Positions 35,902-44,877 of a stretch of 64,000 nucleotides of DNA are shown piece after piece (position 1 is the stretch's first letter; each line of letters opens with the position of its first letter). The stretch comes from Lentisphaera araneosa HTCC2155 (GTDB lineage Bacteria; Verrucomicrobiota; Lentisphaeria; Lentisphaerales; Lentisphaeraceae): contig NZ_ABCK01000005.1 in assembly GCF_000170755.1 (NCBI RefSeq), forward strand, positions 124,001 to 188,000, read 5' to 3'. The position numbers were made by a program, and so were the translations under genes. Below the pieces are notes generated by a model. The model saw only the letters and a list, made by a program, of their open reading frames with translations. It did not search any database and was not told the origin of the DNA.

Positions 35902-37155
35902 ATGGACCGTCGACAATTCATCAAAACTGCCGGAGCTAGTGCACTAAGCTTCAACCTTCCTTTCAACGCCATGGCGTCTTCTCTAGACTTTAAACAAACA
36001 CCTGGATCTGCCAAAAACCTCATCTACCTTTACATGGGTGGTGGCATGTCACACATGGATACATTTGACCACAAAGGTAGCCATAAGAATCAAGGCCCCG
36101 TTAAAGCGATCAAAACTCGAGCGCAAGAAGTCGAGATCTCTGAATTCCTTCCTTTGACAGCTGAGCACACAGATAAAATGGCTATTGTCAACTCAATGAC
36201 TTCTACGGCTGGTGCCCATGCTCAGGGTAATTACTTCATGCATACCAGTTATGAGATGCGCTCCACTATTCAACACCCAGGAATCGGTGCTTGGTTTCAA
36301 AAATTCCACGGCAAACTTAACAAAACTTTGCCCGGCTCAGTTTTCGTCGGTGGCAATAGCCGCACCTTTGGTAATCGCGGTTTCTTTGAACCAGAATACG
36401 CTCCCCTTTCTATCAGCAGCCCCGAAGCTGGCTTAAAAAATGCAAAAAACCCCTATTTCGAAGATAAAGAATTTCATCGCCTCACTTCTTTGACTAATGA
36501 ACTCGACGAAAAATTCATGAAAGATTTTGAACTCGATAGTACTCAGTCGGCAGTTTCAACTTACCGTGAAGCTATGGACCTCATGTCGAGCCCTGACCTC
36601 GCAGCTTTTAAACTTGATAATGTCACTGAAAAAGACAAAACGATGTATGGCGATAATAATTTTGGCATGGGTTGCCTCCTTGCTAAACGACTCGTTCAAA
36701 AGGGTATCCGTACAGTCGAGGTTTCTCTCGGAGGCTGGGATACTCACAGTAATAATTTTGATCGCGTTTCACTCAATACAAACACTCTCGACAAAGCCTA
36801 CAGTGCTTTATTAAGCGATCTCGAAGAAAGTGGCATGCTTAAAGACACCCTTGTTGTACTCGCAACTGAATTTGGTCGAACTCCAAAAATCAATGTTAAT
36901 GACGGCCGTGACCACTACCCTAAAGCCTTCTCTTGTGTTTTAGCAGGTGGTCCAGTGCGCGGCGGCCAGAAATATGGTATGACCAGTGAAGATGGCACTA
37001 CTGCTGTTAAAGATGCAGTTAAAATTCCAGATTTTAATGCGACCATCGCAAAAGCTCTAGGGATGCCTTGGCAACAACAGCTCTTCAGCCCCTCTAAACG
37101 CCCTTTCAAAGTGGCCCACAGAGGCAAACCAGTCGATGCCCTCTTAACAATTTAA
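35902..37155 (+). CDS. DUF1501 protein with twin-arginine-like signal
   Basis: The 417-residue protein begins MDRRQFIKTAGASALS, a twin-arginine signal. It shows YMGGGMSHMDTFDHKGSH, SLGGWDTHSNNFDRVS and EFGRTPKINVNDGRDHYP, the three standard DUF1501 blocks. It is probably exported to the periplasm as a partner of the DUF1549/DUF1553 protein encoded just upstream. It is paralogous to the gene at 29.8-31.1 kb. Confidence 0.92.
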   Translation: MDRRQFIKTAGASALSFNLPFNAMASSLDFKQTPGSAKNLIYLYMGGGMSHMDTFDHKGSHKNQGPVKAIKTRAQEVEISEFLPLTAEHTDKMAIVNSMTSTAGAHAQGNYFMHTSYEMRSTIQHPGIGAWFQKFHGKLNKTLPGSVFVGGNSRTFGNRGFFEPEYAPLSISSPEAGLKNAKNPYFEDKEFHRLTSLTNELDEKFMKDFELDSTQSAVSTYREAMDLMSSPDLAAFKLDNVTEKDKTMYGDNNFGMGCLLAKRLVQKGIRTVEVSLGGWDTHSNNFDRVSLNTNTLDKAYSALLSDLEESGMLKDTLVVLATEFGRTPKINVNDGRDHYPKAFSCVLAGGPVRGGQKYGMTSEDGTTAVKDAVKIPDFNATIAKALGMPWQQQLFSPSKRPFKVAHRGKPVDALLTI

Positions 37156-37171
37156 AGAGTCTTAAAGAAAA

Positions 37172-38302
37172 TTATTTTACTTTCTGCCGAATTTCTTTTG
37201 CGGACATGCCGTAAAATTTCTTGAGATATTTATTGAGTTGATTCGTGGATGAAAAACCTAGTTTATACGCCGCTTCGGTAATCCTAAGCGATGCATCTAA
37301 TTCTAAAAGTTCTTTAGCTTTCTCTGCTCGTACTGAACTAATAAATTCTAAAGGCGTCTGCTGCAATTCCTCTTTAAAATGATACTCCAACCAACGCCTA
37401 GAACGTCCTATATGGCTTGCTGCACTCTCCACATTAATTTGTTGCAGAACATTGAGTCGAATGAATTCTACGACCTTGGCAATCTCCGGATTATAAATTG
37501 ATAAGACAGCTGTAGAATCCCGTTCAAAGATCTCACCACAGGGAATCACATGGTCACCAGCGACTGATTCGCCATTCATAAAACTATGAAGTAATTCAGC
37601 TACCTTATGCCCTAGTTTCCTACCTTGCCTGGCCACACTACTCAAAGTCGGTGTTGCCAACTCACAATTCACTTTGTCATTATTCTCCCCCATCACAGAG
37701 ATTTGTTCAGGGACTTTGATTCCTATTCTTGCACAAGTTTGCAAAACTTCGACGGCACGGGGGTCGTGAGCTGCCAACAAGGCCGTCTTGGGCGCGAGAG
37801 TCCGTAAAAAGCTTTCTAAGCCATCGTTTGACTGCTGCCATTCGGTCGACACTCCGGAATGCGCCTCGTATAAGTCAACCTCATAACCGTGATCCGCAAC
37901 TAGATTGCGAAATCCACGATAGACTTCTGCTGAATACCAAACTTTTTTAATCCCATAATAGGCGAAATTGCGAAAACCTTTTTTAAGAAAGAACTCAGCT
38001 GCTTTTTTTCCTATCTCTTCGTAATCGGCGCAGACTCTAGGAACGGGACTTTTTTTGAGCACACCAGAAATATTGATGCAGGGGATACCTAAACTTTGAA
38101 TGAGTTCCGCTTCCTCCTGACTATTGATTTGGGCGATAATCCCATCGCCATCCCAATTTTTTAAATCCCGAATTTCCAGCCTATGTCGTTCTGGATTGGT
38201 TAAAAATTGCCAATTTGCCGCACAAGGATGATTACGAATCCCATAAAGAACTTCAGTTAAATGATCCACTCCAATCGGAAAGGCTAGAGCTACTCTTTTC
38301 AT
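37172..38302 (-). CDS. XylR-type regulator (LacI-like sensor plus AraC HTH)
   Basis: The preferred start is the ATG at 38302 (MKRVALAFPIG), preceded by AAGGGCG; a longer frame begins at 38347. The N-terminal ~270 residues are a periplasmic-binding-protein-like sensor as in LacI and XylR (GIPCINISGVL, ISVMGENND). The C-terminal ~100 residues form two AraC helix-turn-helices (VESAASHIGRSRRWLEYHFK and RITEAAYKLGFSSTNQLNKY). Such proteins bind a sugar and activate tandem operator sites. The candidate operator lies in the 136-base gap to the divergent cytochrome operon. Confidence 0.9.
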   Translation of the reverse strand: MKRVALAFPIGVDHLTEVLYGIRNHPCAANWQFLTNPERHRLEIRDLKNWDGDGIIAQINSQEEAELIQSLGIPCINISGVLKKSPVPRVCADYEEIGKKAAEFFLKKGFRNFAYYGIKKVWYSAEVYRGFRNLVADHGYEVDLYEAHSGVSTEWQQSNDGLESFLRTLAPKTALLAAHDPRAVEVLQTCARIGIKVPEQISVMGENNDKVNCELATPTLSSVARQGRKLGHKVAELLHSFMNGESVAGDHVIPCGEIFERDSTAVLSIYNPEIAKVVEFIRLNVLQQINVESAASHIGRSRRWLEYHFKEELQQTPLEFISSVRAEKAKELLELDASLRITEAAYKLGFSSTNQLNKYLKKFYGMSAKEIRQKVK

Positions 38303-38345
38303 ACTTACGCCCTTATTTTTTTGCGCTTTCATGTAATTATAATAC

Positions 38346-38412
38346 ATTTTTGCGTATTTTAAACTTTTTTTTCGTTAAATGAATCATGATTTTTTACTTT
38401 TCATCCCCCATA
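38346..38412 (+). promoter_or_regulatory. Candidate XylR-type operator, site A
   Basis: This sequence begins TTTTGCGTA at 38348 and has TTTTCGT 19 bases later, then a TGAATCATG palindrome core, CTTTTCA and CCC. It aligns without gaps to site B at 50060-50126, and the spacing to the start codon is nearly the same (91 versus 94 bases). The tandem TTTGCGT/TTTCGT half-sites fit a dimeric AraC-type activator. The link to the adjacent regulator is inference. Confidence 0.7.
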
Positions 38413-38438
38413 GTTGATACAATCAAACAAGGACAAGT

Positions 38439-39428
38439 ATGAACAAAACAATTCTAAGTTTATTGGGCCTGACCCTTTCTGTCGGCCTCTCTGCCGATGT
38501 AAAACGCGGTCAGCAAGTATTCAATCAATTTTGCGCCAATTGCCATGGCGATAAAGGTCAGGGGCTAGTTGGTCCTAACCTCACTGACAAGGAAATCCTG
38601 CACGGTAGCAGTAAAGAAGAGATAGTGAAAGTCATTAAAAATGGCGTCTTAGAAAAAGCTATGCCCGCATGGGGAACTATCCTCAACGATTCACAAATCT
38701 CGGATGTCAGCGATTATGTTAAATCCATCATCGGCAAGAATCTCAAAAATGGCTTCGTCGCAGTAAAAACAACAGTGAGTTCCTTCCCAACAGGAACTCT
38801 AGAAAAACCTTACCTCATTCGTACTTACATGCCTGCATTGGATCTTGATAAAAGTATTTTCGTCAACCACGGCAAAGGAGGCAACGTCAACAAATACAGT
38901 CCCGGCTCCGGCAAAGAGGACCCCAAGAAAGTTCAAAAGCCCATCAATGGCTTGCCTTCGACAATCACCGTTAATTTTGGCCAAGAACTTTCCTATACTT
39001 TCGACACCCTAGAATGTCGCCTGCTCTACACCTGGTCAGGGCAATTCCTCGACATGACCAAATACTGGGGCAAAGGAACCGGCGGCGGCCGCAGAGGTTT
39101 TGGCTACATCCCCGATATTATGGGTGATGTTCATTTCAAAACTTCCGGAGCTCACCCATTCAAAGGCAAGGTACAATTTAAAGGCTACCGCAAAGAAAAG
39201 GGAATTCCCGTATTTCTCTATCAGGCTGGAGGTCTTTCTATCAGTCTTAAAATCACTCTCGGGCCTAAAAAGGGCGAAGCCATTTGCGAATACCGCACAA
39301 ATTCAAAGGAACCTCTCAAGATCAAGCTCCCTCCCGGAATTCAAAGCTCATCCGGTCAGAGCGGAAGCTTAATCCTAAATGCCCAACAAGCTCAAAACTT
39401 TAAACTCATCGTCAAAGGAGCAAAATAA
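38439..39428 (+). CDS. Secreted c-type cytochrome with C-terminal beta-rich domain
   Basis: The 329-residue protein has a signal peptide (MNKTILSLLGLTLSVGLSA) and an N-terminal cytochrome c domain, with CANCH near residue 32 and a distal Met in KAMPAWG. The C-terminal ~200 residues contain FDTLECRLLYTWSGQFLDMT, a phrase I associate with planctomycete proteins fused to cytochromes (recalled, not searched). It probably takes electrons from an oxidoreductase in the periplasm. Its stop overlaps the start of the next gene by one base, and it starts the operon controlled by site A. Confidence 0.85.
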   Translation: MNKTILSLLGLTLSVGLSADVKRGQQVFNQFCANCHGDKGQGLVGPNLTDKEILHGSSKEEIVKVIKNGVLEKAMPAWGTILNDSQISDVSDYVKSIIGKNLKNGFVAVKTTVSSFPTGTLEKPYLIRTYMPALDLDKSIFVNHGKGGNVNKYSPGSGKEDPKKVQKPINGLPSTITVNFGQELSYTFDTLECRLLYTWSGQFLDMTKYWGKGTGGGRRGFGYIPDIMGDVHFKTSGAHPFKGKVQFKGYRKEKGIPVFLYQAGGLSISLKITLGPKKGEAICEYRTNSKEPLKIKLPPGIQSSSGQSGSLILNAQQAQNFKLIVKGAK

Positions 39429-41779
39429 TGAAGAAATTTCTACTCACAGTTTTTGCCCTTTCCGCAAATCTTTTAGCTGAAAGCTATAAAGTCGACACCA
39501 TTAAGACGCCACTGGAGATTGCTCCTGAAATTGGTGGCCTCGCTTTTAATCCATCCGGTGAACTCGTGGTCGTCACCCGCCGTTCAGGCATTCAAATTGC
39601 CAAGACCGCAAAAGATCCAAATGGCTTTCAGTGGCGCAGTTTTAGCGATGATTCACTGCACAACCCCTGTGGTGTGCAGGTTATATCTGATTCAGAAATG
39701 TTTATTTCCCAAATGGCTGAGCTCACCAAGGTCTCCGACACCGATAAAGATGGTATTGCCGATTCTTACGAACTCATTTCAAATGAATTTGGCTTAAGTG
39801 GCAACTATCACGAAACTAATTATATCCTGCCCGATAAAAAAGGTGGCTGGTATATCGCTGTGGGTACGGCATCACATAACGGTCCAACCTTTTATCACAC
39901 TCAAGGTGAATACAAACATAACGGTCGCCGCGGCCGCAATTTCGCTGCTGTAAAATGGAAGGGTTGGGTCATGCACATTGATGCTAAAGGAAAAATAACG
40001 CCATTCGCCAAAGGCTTCCGCATGCACAATGGTATGGGCATGAGCCCTGACGGCAAAATTTTTGCCGGTGACAATCAAGGTGACTGGCGGGGTACATCGC
40101 CCATCTATCACGTCCAAAAAGACAAGTTCTACGGTCACCCATCAGCGCTGGTTTGGGACGAAAAGTTCGTTAAAGAAGTATCAGACAACCCCCTCTTCTA
40201 CTACATCAATAACATGAAACAGTACGAAAAAGACCGTACACCCGCGGCTATTGAACTTCCCCAGGGAATGATCTGTAACTCACCTGGAGAAATAATCTTT
40301 GATACCAAGGGTAATTTCGGCCCATTTAAAGGCCAAGCTTTTGTGGGCGATATCGCAGGACCGCGCATCGTGCGCCTCATGTTTGAAGAAGTCGATGGCG
40401 TGATGCAGGGGGCTTGTATTAAGTTCGTTGAAAAGAAAGTCCGCACTGGCAATAACCGCTTGGTATTCAGTCCCAAGGGCGATGAACTCTACGTAGGCCA
40501 AACGGTTCGTGGCTGGGGCAAGCCCTCAGAAGGTATTCAGCGTATTTCATTTAATGGTGAAATGCCTGATTCCATTCAAAAAGTCGAACTAACTCAAGAA
40601 GGCTTCCACATCACTTTCACCAAGGAAAAAAGCCCACAGGATTTAGCGAATATCGCAAATTATGCCGTGCAATCCTACCACTACCCTTCTACTCACAAAT
40701 ACGGTTCAAAACCTATGGATCGTAAAAATATTCAAATAACAAAAGTTGATGTCGGAAGTGATAAGAAAAGCGTACTCATTCATGTCAATAGCCTTCAAAC
40801 TAAGCGCCTCTACCAAATTGATGTAAAAAACACCTTAGCTAGTTGCTTAGATCAAGCTCGCGCCATTTATAAAATAAACCGCCTACAGCCGGGAACTGTC
40901 GTTAAAGAAGTCAAAATTGAAAAAGCTGAGCCTGCAACTGTTAAGCTCAGTAAAGGTAAAGACAAAGTGACTGTAACTGTCGATGGCAAACTCTTTACCG
41001 AGTTCATCCAGGGACCAAACAAGCCCTGCCTTTATCCCGTCAATGGACCAAATCAGGAAAACCTCACTCGCCATTACCCTTTCAAAAAAGGAGTGAAAAA
41101 TGAGAAGCCAGATCATCCCTGGCATACGGGGATTTATTTCACCTTTGGCAAAATCAATGATATTGATTTTTGGAATACCAGAACCGGCAAAGATAAGTAC
41201 ATAAAAAATGTCGATCTTCAGACTGATGGTAGTAAAATCCTCGCTCATAACCAGTGGATCCATAATGACAAAAAAGTTCTCAGCGACATAACAGAAATCA
41301 CTTTCTCTGCCGACTCAAAAAAGCGCTTCATTGATTATAAAGTCACCCTTAATGCTGACACAAAAGACCTCGTTTTTGGTGATACAAAAGAAGGCATGAT
41401 GGCCATACGCATGGACCCTAGTTTCAAAGTGAGTGGCCAAGGCGCTACCGTTCTCAATAGTTCCGGCACTTCAGGAAAAGGTGTTTGGGGAAAAGAAGCC
41501 AAATGGGTGAGTTACAATAACATTCAAGGTTCCGTTATAAGTATCATGGACCATCCAAAAAACCTCCGTCATCCCAGTCGCTGGCACGCTCGTGACTACG
41601 GCCTTTGCGCTACAAACCCCTTTGGTCAAAACTCTTACACTAAGAAAAAACTAGCCAAAGATCCCTTCACACTCAAGAAAGGACAGCAAATCACTTTCCA
41701 ATACCGTTTTGCTTTTCACAAAGAAACCAACGACAAAGATTCAATCAACAAGCTTTACAATTCCTGGACACAAAAATGA
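39428..41779 (+). CDS. Fusion of sorbosone-dehydrogenase-like propeller with DUF6807 (PmoA-type) domain
   Basis: This 783-residue secreted protein (signal MKKFLLTVFALSANLLAE) has two parts. Residues ~20-500 form a beta-propeller like PQQ-type L-sorbosone dehydrogenases (IGGLAFNPSGELVVVTRRSG, GMGMSPDGKIFAGDNQGDW). Residues ~520-783 are the DUF6807/PmoA-like domain, with NGPNQENLTRHYPFKKGV and DHPWHTGIYFTFGKIND. This probably couples an oxidation to a sugar-processing step in one chain. It sits between a cytochrome c and a TIM-barrel isomerase, and overlaps the latter by 4 bases. Confidence 0.82.
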   Translation: MKKFLLTVFALSANLLAESYKVDTIKTPLEIAPEIGGLAFNPSGELVVVTRRSGIQIAKTAKDPNGFQWRSFSDDSLHNPCGVQVISDSEMFISQMAELTKVSDTDKDGIADSYELISNEFGLSGNYHETNYILPDKKGGWYIAVGTASHNGPTFYHTQGEYKHNGRRGRNFAAVKWKGWVMHIDAKGKITPFAKGFRMHNGMGMSPDGKIFAGDNQGDWRGTSPIYHVQKDKFYGHPSALVWDEKFVKEVSDNPLFYYINNMKQYEKDRTPAAIELPQGMICNSPGEIIFDTKGNFGPFKGQAFVGDIAGPRIVRLMFEEVDGVMQGACIKFVEKKVRTGNNRLVFSPKGDELYVGQTVRGWGKPSEGIQRISFNGEMPDSIQKVELTQEGFHITFTKEKSPQDLANIANYAVQSYHYPSTHKYGSKPMDRKNIQITKVDVGSDKKSVLIHVNSLQTKRLYQIDVKNTLASCLDQARAIYKINRLQPGTVVKEVKIEKAEPATVKLSKGKDKVTVTVDGKLFTEFIQGPNKPCLYPVNGPNQENLTRHYPFKKGVKNEKPDHPWHTGIYFTFGKINDIDFWNTRTGKDKYIKNVDLQTDGSKILAHNQWIHNDKKVLSDITEITFSADSKKRFIDYKVTLNADTKDLVFGDTKEGMMAIRMDPSFKVSGQGATVLNSSGTSGKGVWGKEAKWVSYNNIQGSVISIMDHPKNLRHPSRWHARDYGLCATNPFGQNSYTKKKLAKDPFTLKKGQQITFQYRFAFHKETNDKDSINKLYNSWTQK

Positions 41780-42615
41780 AATACGCCATTTGTAACGAAA
41801 CATATCAAAACTGGAGCTTTGAAGATACCTGTAGAGACATAGCCTCACACGGATACCAAGGTGTGGAAATCGCTCCTTTTACACTCAAAAAGAACCCTGA
41901 AGAACTCACTATTTCAGAGGCTAAAACTTTTGCGAAGATCGCAAAAGCTCACGATTTAGAAGTTGCCGGTCTACACTGGCTCCTAACAAAACCTGTGGGG
42001 CTTCATATCTCCACTCCCGATTGCGAAGTCCGCAAACGCACCACAAACTTCCTTCAGCACCTCGTGCGCCTCAATGCCGCCATGGGAGGCGACGTGCTCG
42101 TTTTCGGTTCCCCCATGAGTCGTAATGTTCCAGAAGGTGAAGATTATAATGAGTACTGGGATCGCGCCCGTGATTCTATTGCGATCATGGCAAATGAAGC
42201 TGAGAACGAAGGTGGGATCATTGCCATAGAACCACTTGGTCATGTGGAGACCAACTTCTTCACTTCTGCAGAGGAGACCATCAAAATGATCAAAGAAATC
42301 AATTCTCCCAACTGCCGACTTCACCTGGACGTCAAAGCCATGTCCTACGAAGACAAAGCGATAGCTGATATCATTGCGGACTCCGCAGAATACCTCGAGC
42401 ATTTCCACGCCAACGACCCTAACCTTCGCGGCCCAGGTACCGGCGACATTGACTACGCACCCATCTATAAAGCGCTCAACAAAATCAATTATTCCAAATG
42501 GCTTTCCATCGAAGTCTTCAACTACGATGAAGGTCCGGAAAACATCGCCCGCAATAGCATCGAATTCCTTAAAAACTGTGAAAAGAAGTATGAATCAAGT
42601 CAAACTATCTCATGA
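41776..42615 (+). CDS. Sugar phosphate isomerase/epimerase-like TIM-barrel protein
   Basis: The 279-residue cytoplasmic protein is a xylose-isomerase-like TIM barrel. The metal-binding residues are visible in IAIEPLG (Glu), LHLDVKAM (Asp), EHFHAND (His) and LSIEVFNYD (Glu). Members of this superfamily include epimerases and the lyases and isomerases that act on 3-keto sugars. Its ATG overlaps the TGA of the upstream fusion gene. It is the last gene of the operon. Confidence 0.87.
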   Translation: MKYAICNETYQNWSFEDTCRDIASHGYQGVEIAPFTLKKNPEELTISEAKTFAKIAKAHDLEVAGLHWLLTKPVGLHISTPDCEVRKRTTNFLQHLVRLNAAMGGDVLVFGSPMSRNVPEGEDYNEYWDRARDSIAIMANEAENEGGIIAIEPLGHVETNFFTSAEETIKMIKEINSPNCRLHLDVKAMSYEDKAIADIIADSAEYLEHFHANDPNLRGPGTGDIDYAPIYKALNKINYSKWLSIEVFNYDEGPENIARNSIEFLKNCEKKYESSQTIS

Positions 42616-42665
42616 TGAAAATTCGAGTGCTGAAAGCACGGCATAACTGAGCCTAGTTCGTCAGA

Positions 42666-44322
42666 GACTGTGTGAAAAAGATTTGCCTTTGTATCAAACT
42701 AAAATAATTAGCGAGTTTACCTGATTCTTTTGTCTGATGAGCATTTTTATTGCCTTTGTGTTGATGTAAGAGCTCATTAATAGGTGGTTTTGAACATGTT
42801 TTTGCCAAAAGCTCTTCCTACCTTTGAGAAATGACATGATCTCAGAGAAATTCACAATATTAAGAACCCTATTCAAATTATAAGTGAGTTGTGCCAAGAA
42901 AGTTTCTGCCTGTGCCGACTCTATTCCAATCATATTGTATCCACCAGTAAGAATGTGTCTTTTAATCGTTCCAAAAGGATGTTCTACAATGGCAGACCTT
43001 CGCTTCATGATATTTGGTTTGGCTTTCATTCTTTCCCGAACATTCTCCAAAACGTGTTCGTGTTCCCAGCGTTGAATACTTCTGCTTTTAGAGTTTGTGC
43101 ATTTGTCTTTCCGAGAGCAATTTACACAAGCTTCTGGACTTTTATATATCCAATAAGTTTTACAATCTTTTTTCTTGTTTTGATATTTTTGGAGGATTTG
43201 TCCCGCAGGACATGTGTAGGTGTTATTATATTCGTTGTAAATAAACTCAGGTTTCCCATAGAAACCTTTACCTTCCATGGGACATCCTTTTTCAGGTATA
43301 TAGCTTTGGTAACCATCATCTTCACAAGCTTTTATATCTTCATTACTAAAATAACCTTTATCTGCGAGAAGATTGGCACCTTTTACTTCCTTAATAACAT
43401 CAGCGAGCCTAGATCGCAAGATTCTGATGTAACTTCAGCTGCAATAATCAAATAATTTTTATCATCTACTGCGTGTTGAACATTATAGCCTACCGTACTT
43501 TTTCTCCCTTTTTTAAGAGGGCGGCTTTCTGGATCGTTGTAACAAATACTGTTTTTATCAGTAGTGTCCAACTTTTGTTTTAGTTTCTTTAATTCTTGTG
43601 ATTTTTCTTGATTTTTCACTAGTGAGCTTTTTAGCTTGTTTTGTTTTTCTTCTCTATTTGGAGAAGGAGCTTCATCTAGTTCCTCTAATTGTCCTAGGTA
43701 CTTTTCTACCTCTTTTTCATACTTCTTAAGTGCTGAGTTTAATTTATTTTTAGTCCAGCTTTTACTAATATTGTTAACGGCTTTAATACTCGTGCCATCA
43801 ACAGCTATAAAATCCCCCGAAATCAACTTAAGCTTGTTACACAACAGGGTGAATTGAGCGCTAGCCTTTTTAAACGCATTGCGGTTTATTCTCCTAAAGT
43901 CACAGATAGTTTTAAAATCTGGTTTTAATTTACCCATGAGCCAAATCACTTCGAGATTCACTTTACAAGCTCTTTCTAGTTTGCGGCCACTACGAATTCC
44001 ATAAGAATAACCATAGATGAACAACTTCAATAAATCGGCCGGATCATAAGCAGGTCGACCCCGCCCATCTAACCTTTCTTTGGGGTAAGTAAAACCGCAT
44101 TCGCTCAAGTCTAAACCATTAACAAATTCATCTATAAAGCGCACTTTATTATTTTCATCGACATAATCATCAAGACAATCTGGCAGTAATAAAACCTGAT
44201 CACGTGATACTCTTTTTATAAAGCTCATAAACTTCCCACATGAATTATCAACAATATCTTATATACTATAATATATAAGCTTATTTAAATATGTATATTT
44301 GGATATTGTTTTTCACACAGCC
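42666..44322 (-). mobile_element. IS1182-like insertion sequence inserted in a hairpin
   Basis: The element is 1,657 bp, with terminal inverted repeats GACTGTGTGAAAAA and GGCTGTGTGAAAAA (13 of 14 match). It is flanked by an 8-bp target duplication TCGTCAGA at 42658-42665 and 44323-44330. Without the element, the host DNA reads CTAGTTCGTCAGAACTAG, a perfect stem-loop whose central 8 bases were duplicated. The single transposase gene is frameshifted, so it may be unable to move on its own. Confidence 0.92.
42694..44228 (-). pseudogene. Frameshifted IS1182-family transposase
   Basis: Two frames meet at about 43383-43419. The N-terminal frame (43383-44228) ends EVTSESCDLGSLMLLRK. The C-terminal frame continues as LADVIKEVKGANLLADKGYF. 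A one-base change would give a normal IS1182 transposase: DDE domain with SGDFIAVDGTSIKAV, the LLADKGYFS block, and the IVEHPFGTIKRHI end. I see no classic slippery heptamer at the junction, so an inactivating mutation is more likely than programmed frameshifting. Confidence 0.85.
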
Positions 44323-44429
44323 TCGTCAGAACTAGATCTACGGTACAAAATTCCATTGCGAGTTCTGTAGGTACGGCATAAATAACTCTGCCATACATTC
44401 GGTATTCCTATATCTTACCACCCGAGTGC

Positions 44430-44455
44430 CCCAAGGCTCACGCCTTGGGCTTTAT
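44430..44455 (+). terminator. Probable terminator of the cytochrome-isomerase operon
   Basis: CCCAAGG and CCTTGGG form a 7-bp stem around a 6-base loop, followed by CTTTATTTT. Before the insertion sequence arrived, it would have lain about 165 bases after the isomerase stop. It is also the last hairpin of a stem-loop array. Confidence 0.75.
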
Positions 44456-44585
44456 TTTGTCATGCCTTCAGCATTCGACTAAAGATCTAAAAACACAAAT
44501 CAATACAGCTAAAATTTAAGCGGTAAGTATGACCACATTAATTAAGTTTTTTAAAGTTTGAATAAATTTTGTAGTGCCTTGCCAT

Positions 44586-44877
44586 CTAAACAGTTTTAGT
44601 TAAATATGCTCATAGGTTCCAAAACCTTAAATCAAGCGCCTCAGATTAGCTTGTATTAACTTATTAATTTGGCTGACTTCTTTTTCATCAATTTGATATT
44701 CTTTGGCAAGTACCTTGAATTGGTTAACCGCCTAAACAGTTTTAGTTAAATATGCTCATAGGTTCCAAAACCTTAAATCAAGCGCCTCAGATTAGCTTGT
44801 ATTAACTTATTAATTTGGCTGACTTCTTTTTCATCAATTTGATATTCTTTGGCAAGTACCTTGAATTGGTTAACCGC
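44586..44877 (-). repeat. 146-bp perfect tandem duplication at the hipA 3' end
   Basis: Bases 44586-44731 and 44732-44877 are identical. The right-hand copy holds the last ~35 codons of hipA and its stop; the left-hand copy is therefore an untranslated echo of the gene's 3' end. The length is not a multiple of three, but this does not harm the gene because the extra copy lies after the stop. Perfect identity suggests a recent event. Confidence 0.95.

Noticed and set aside
43383-43419. Programmed frameshift in the IS1182-like transposase
   Set aside because: No slippery heptamer or following stem-loop is visible at the junction; family members usually have a single frame.
42889-43455. 188-residue plus-strand frame in the insertion sequence
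   Set aside because: It is antisense to the transposase C-terminal frame and resembles no protein.
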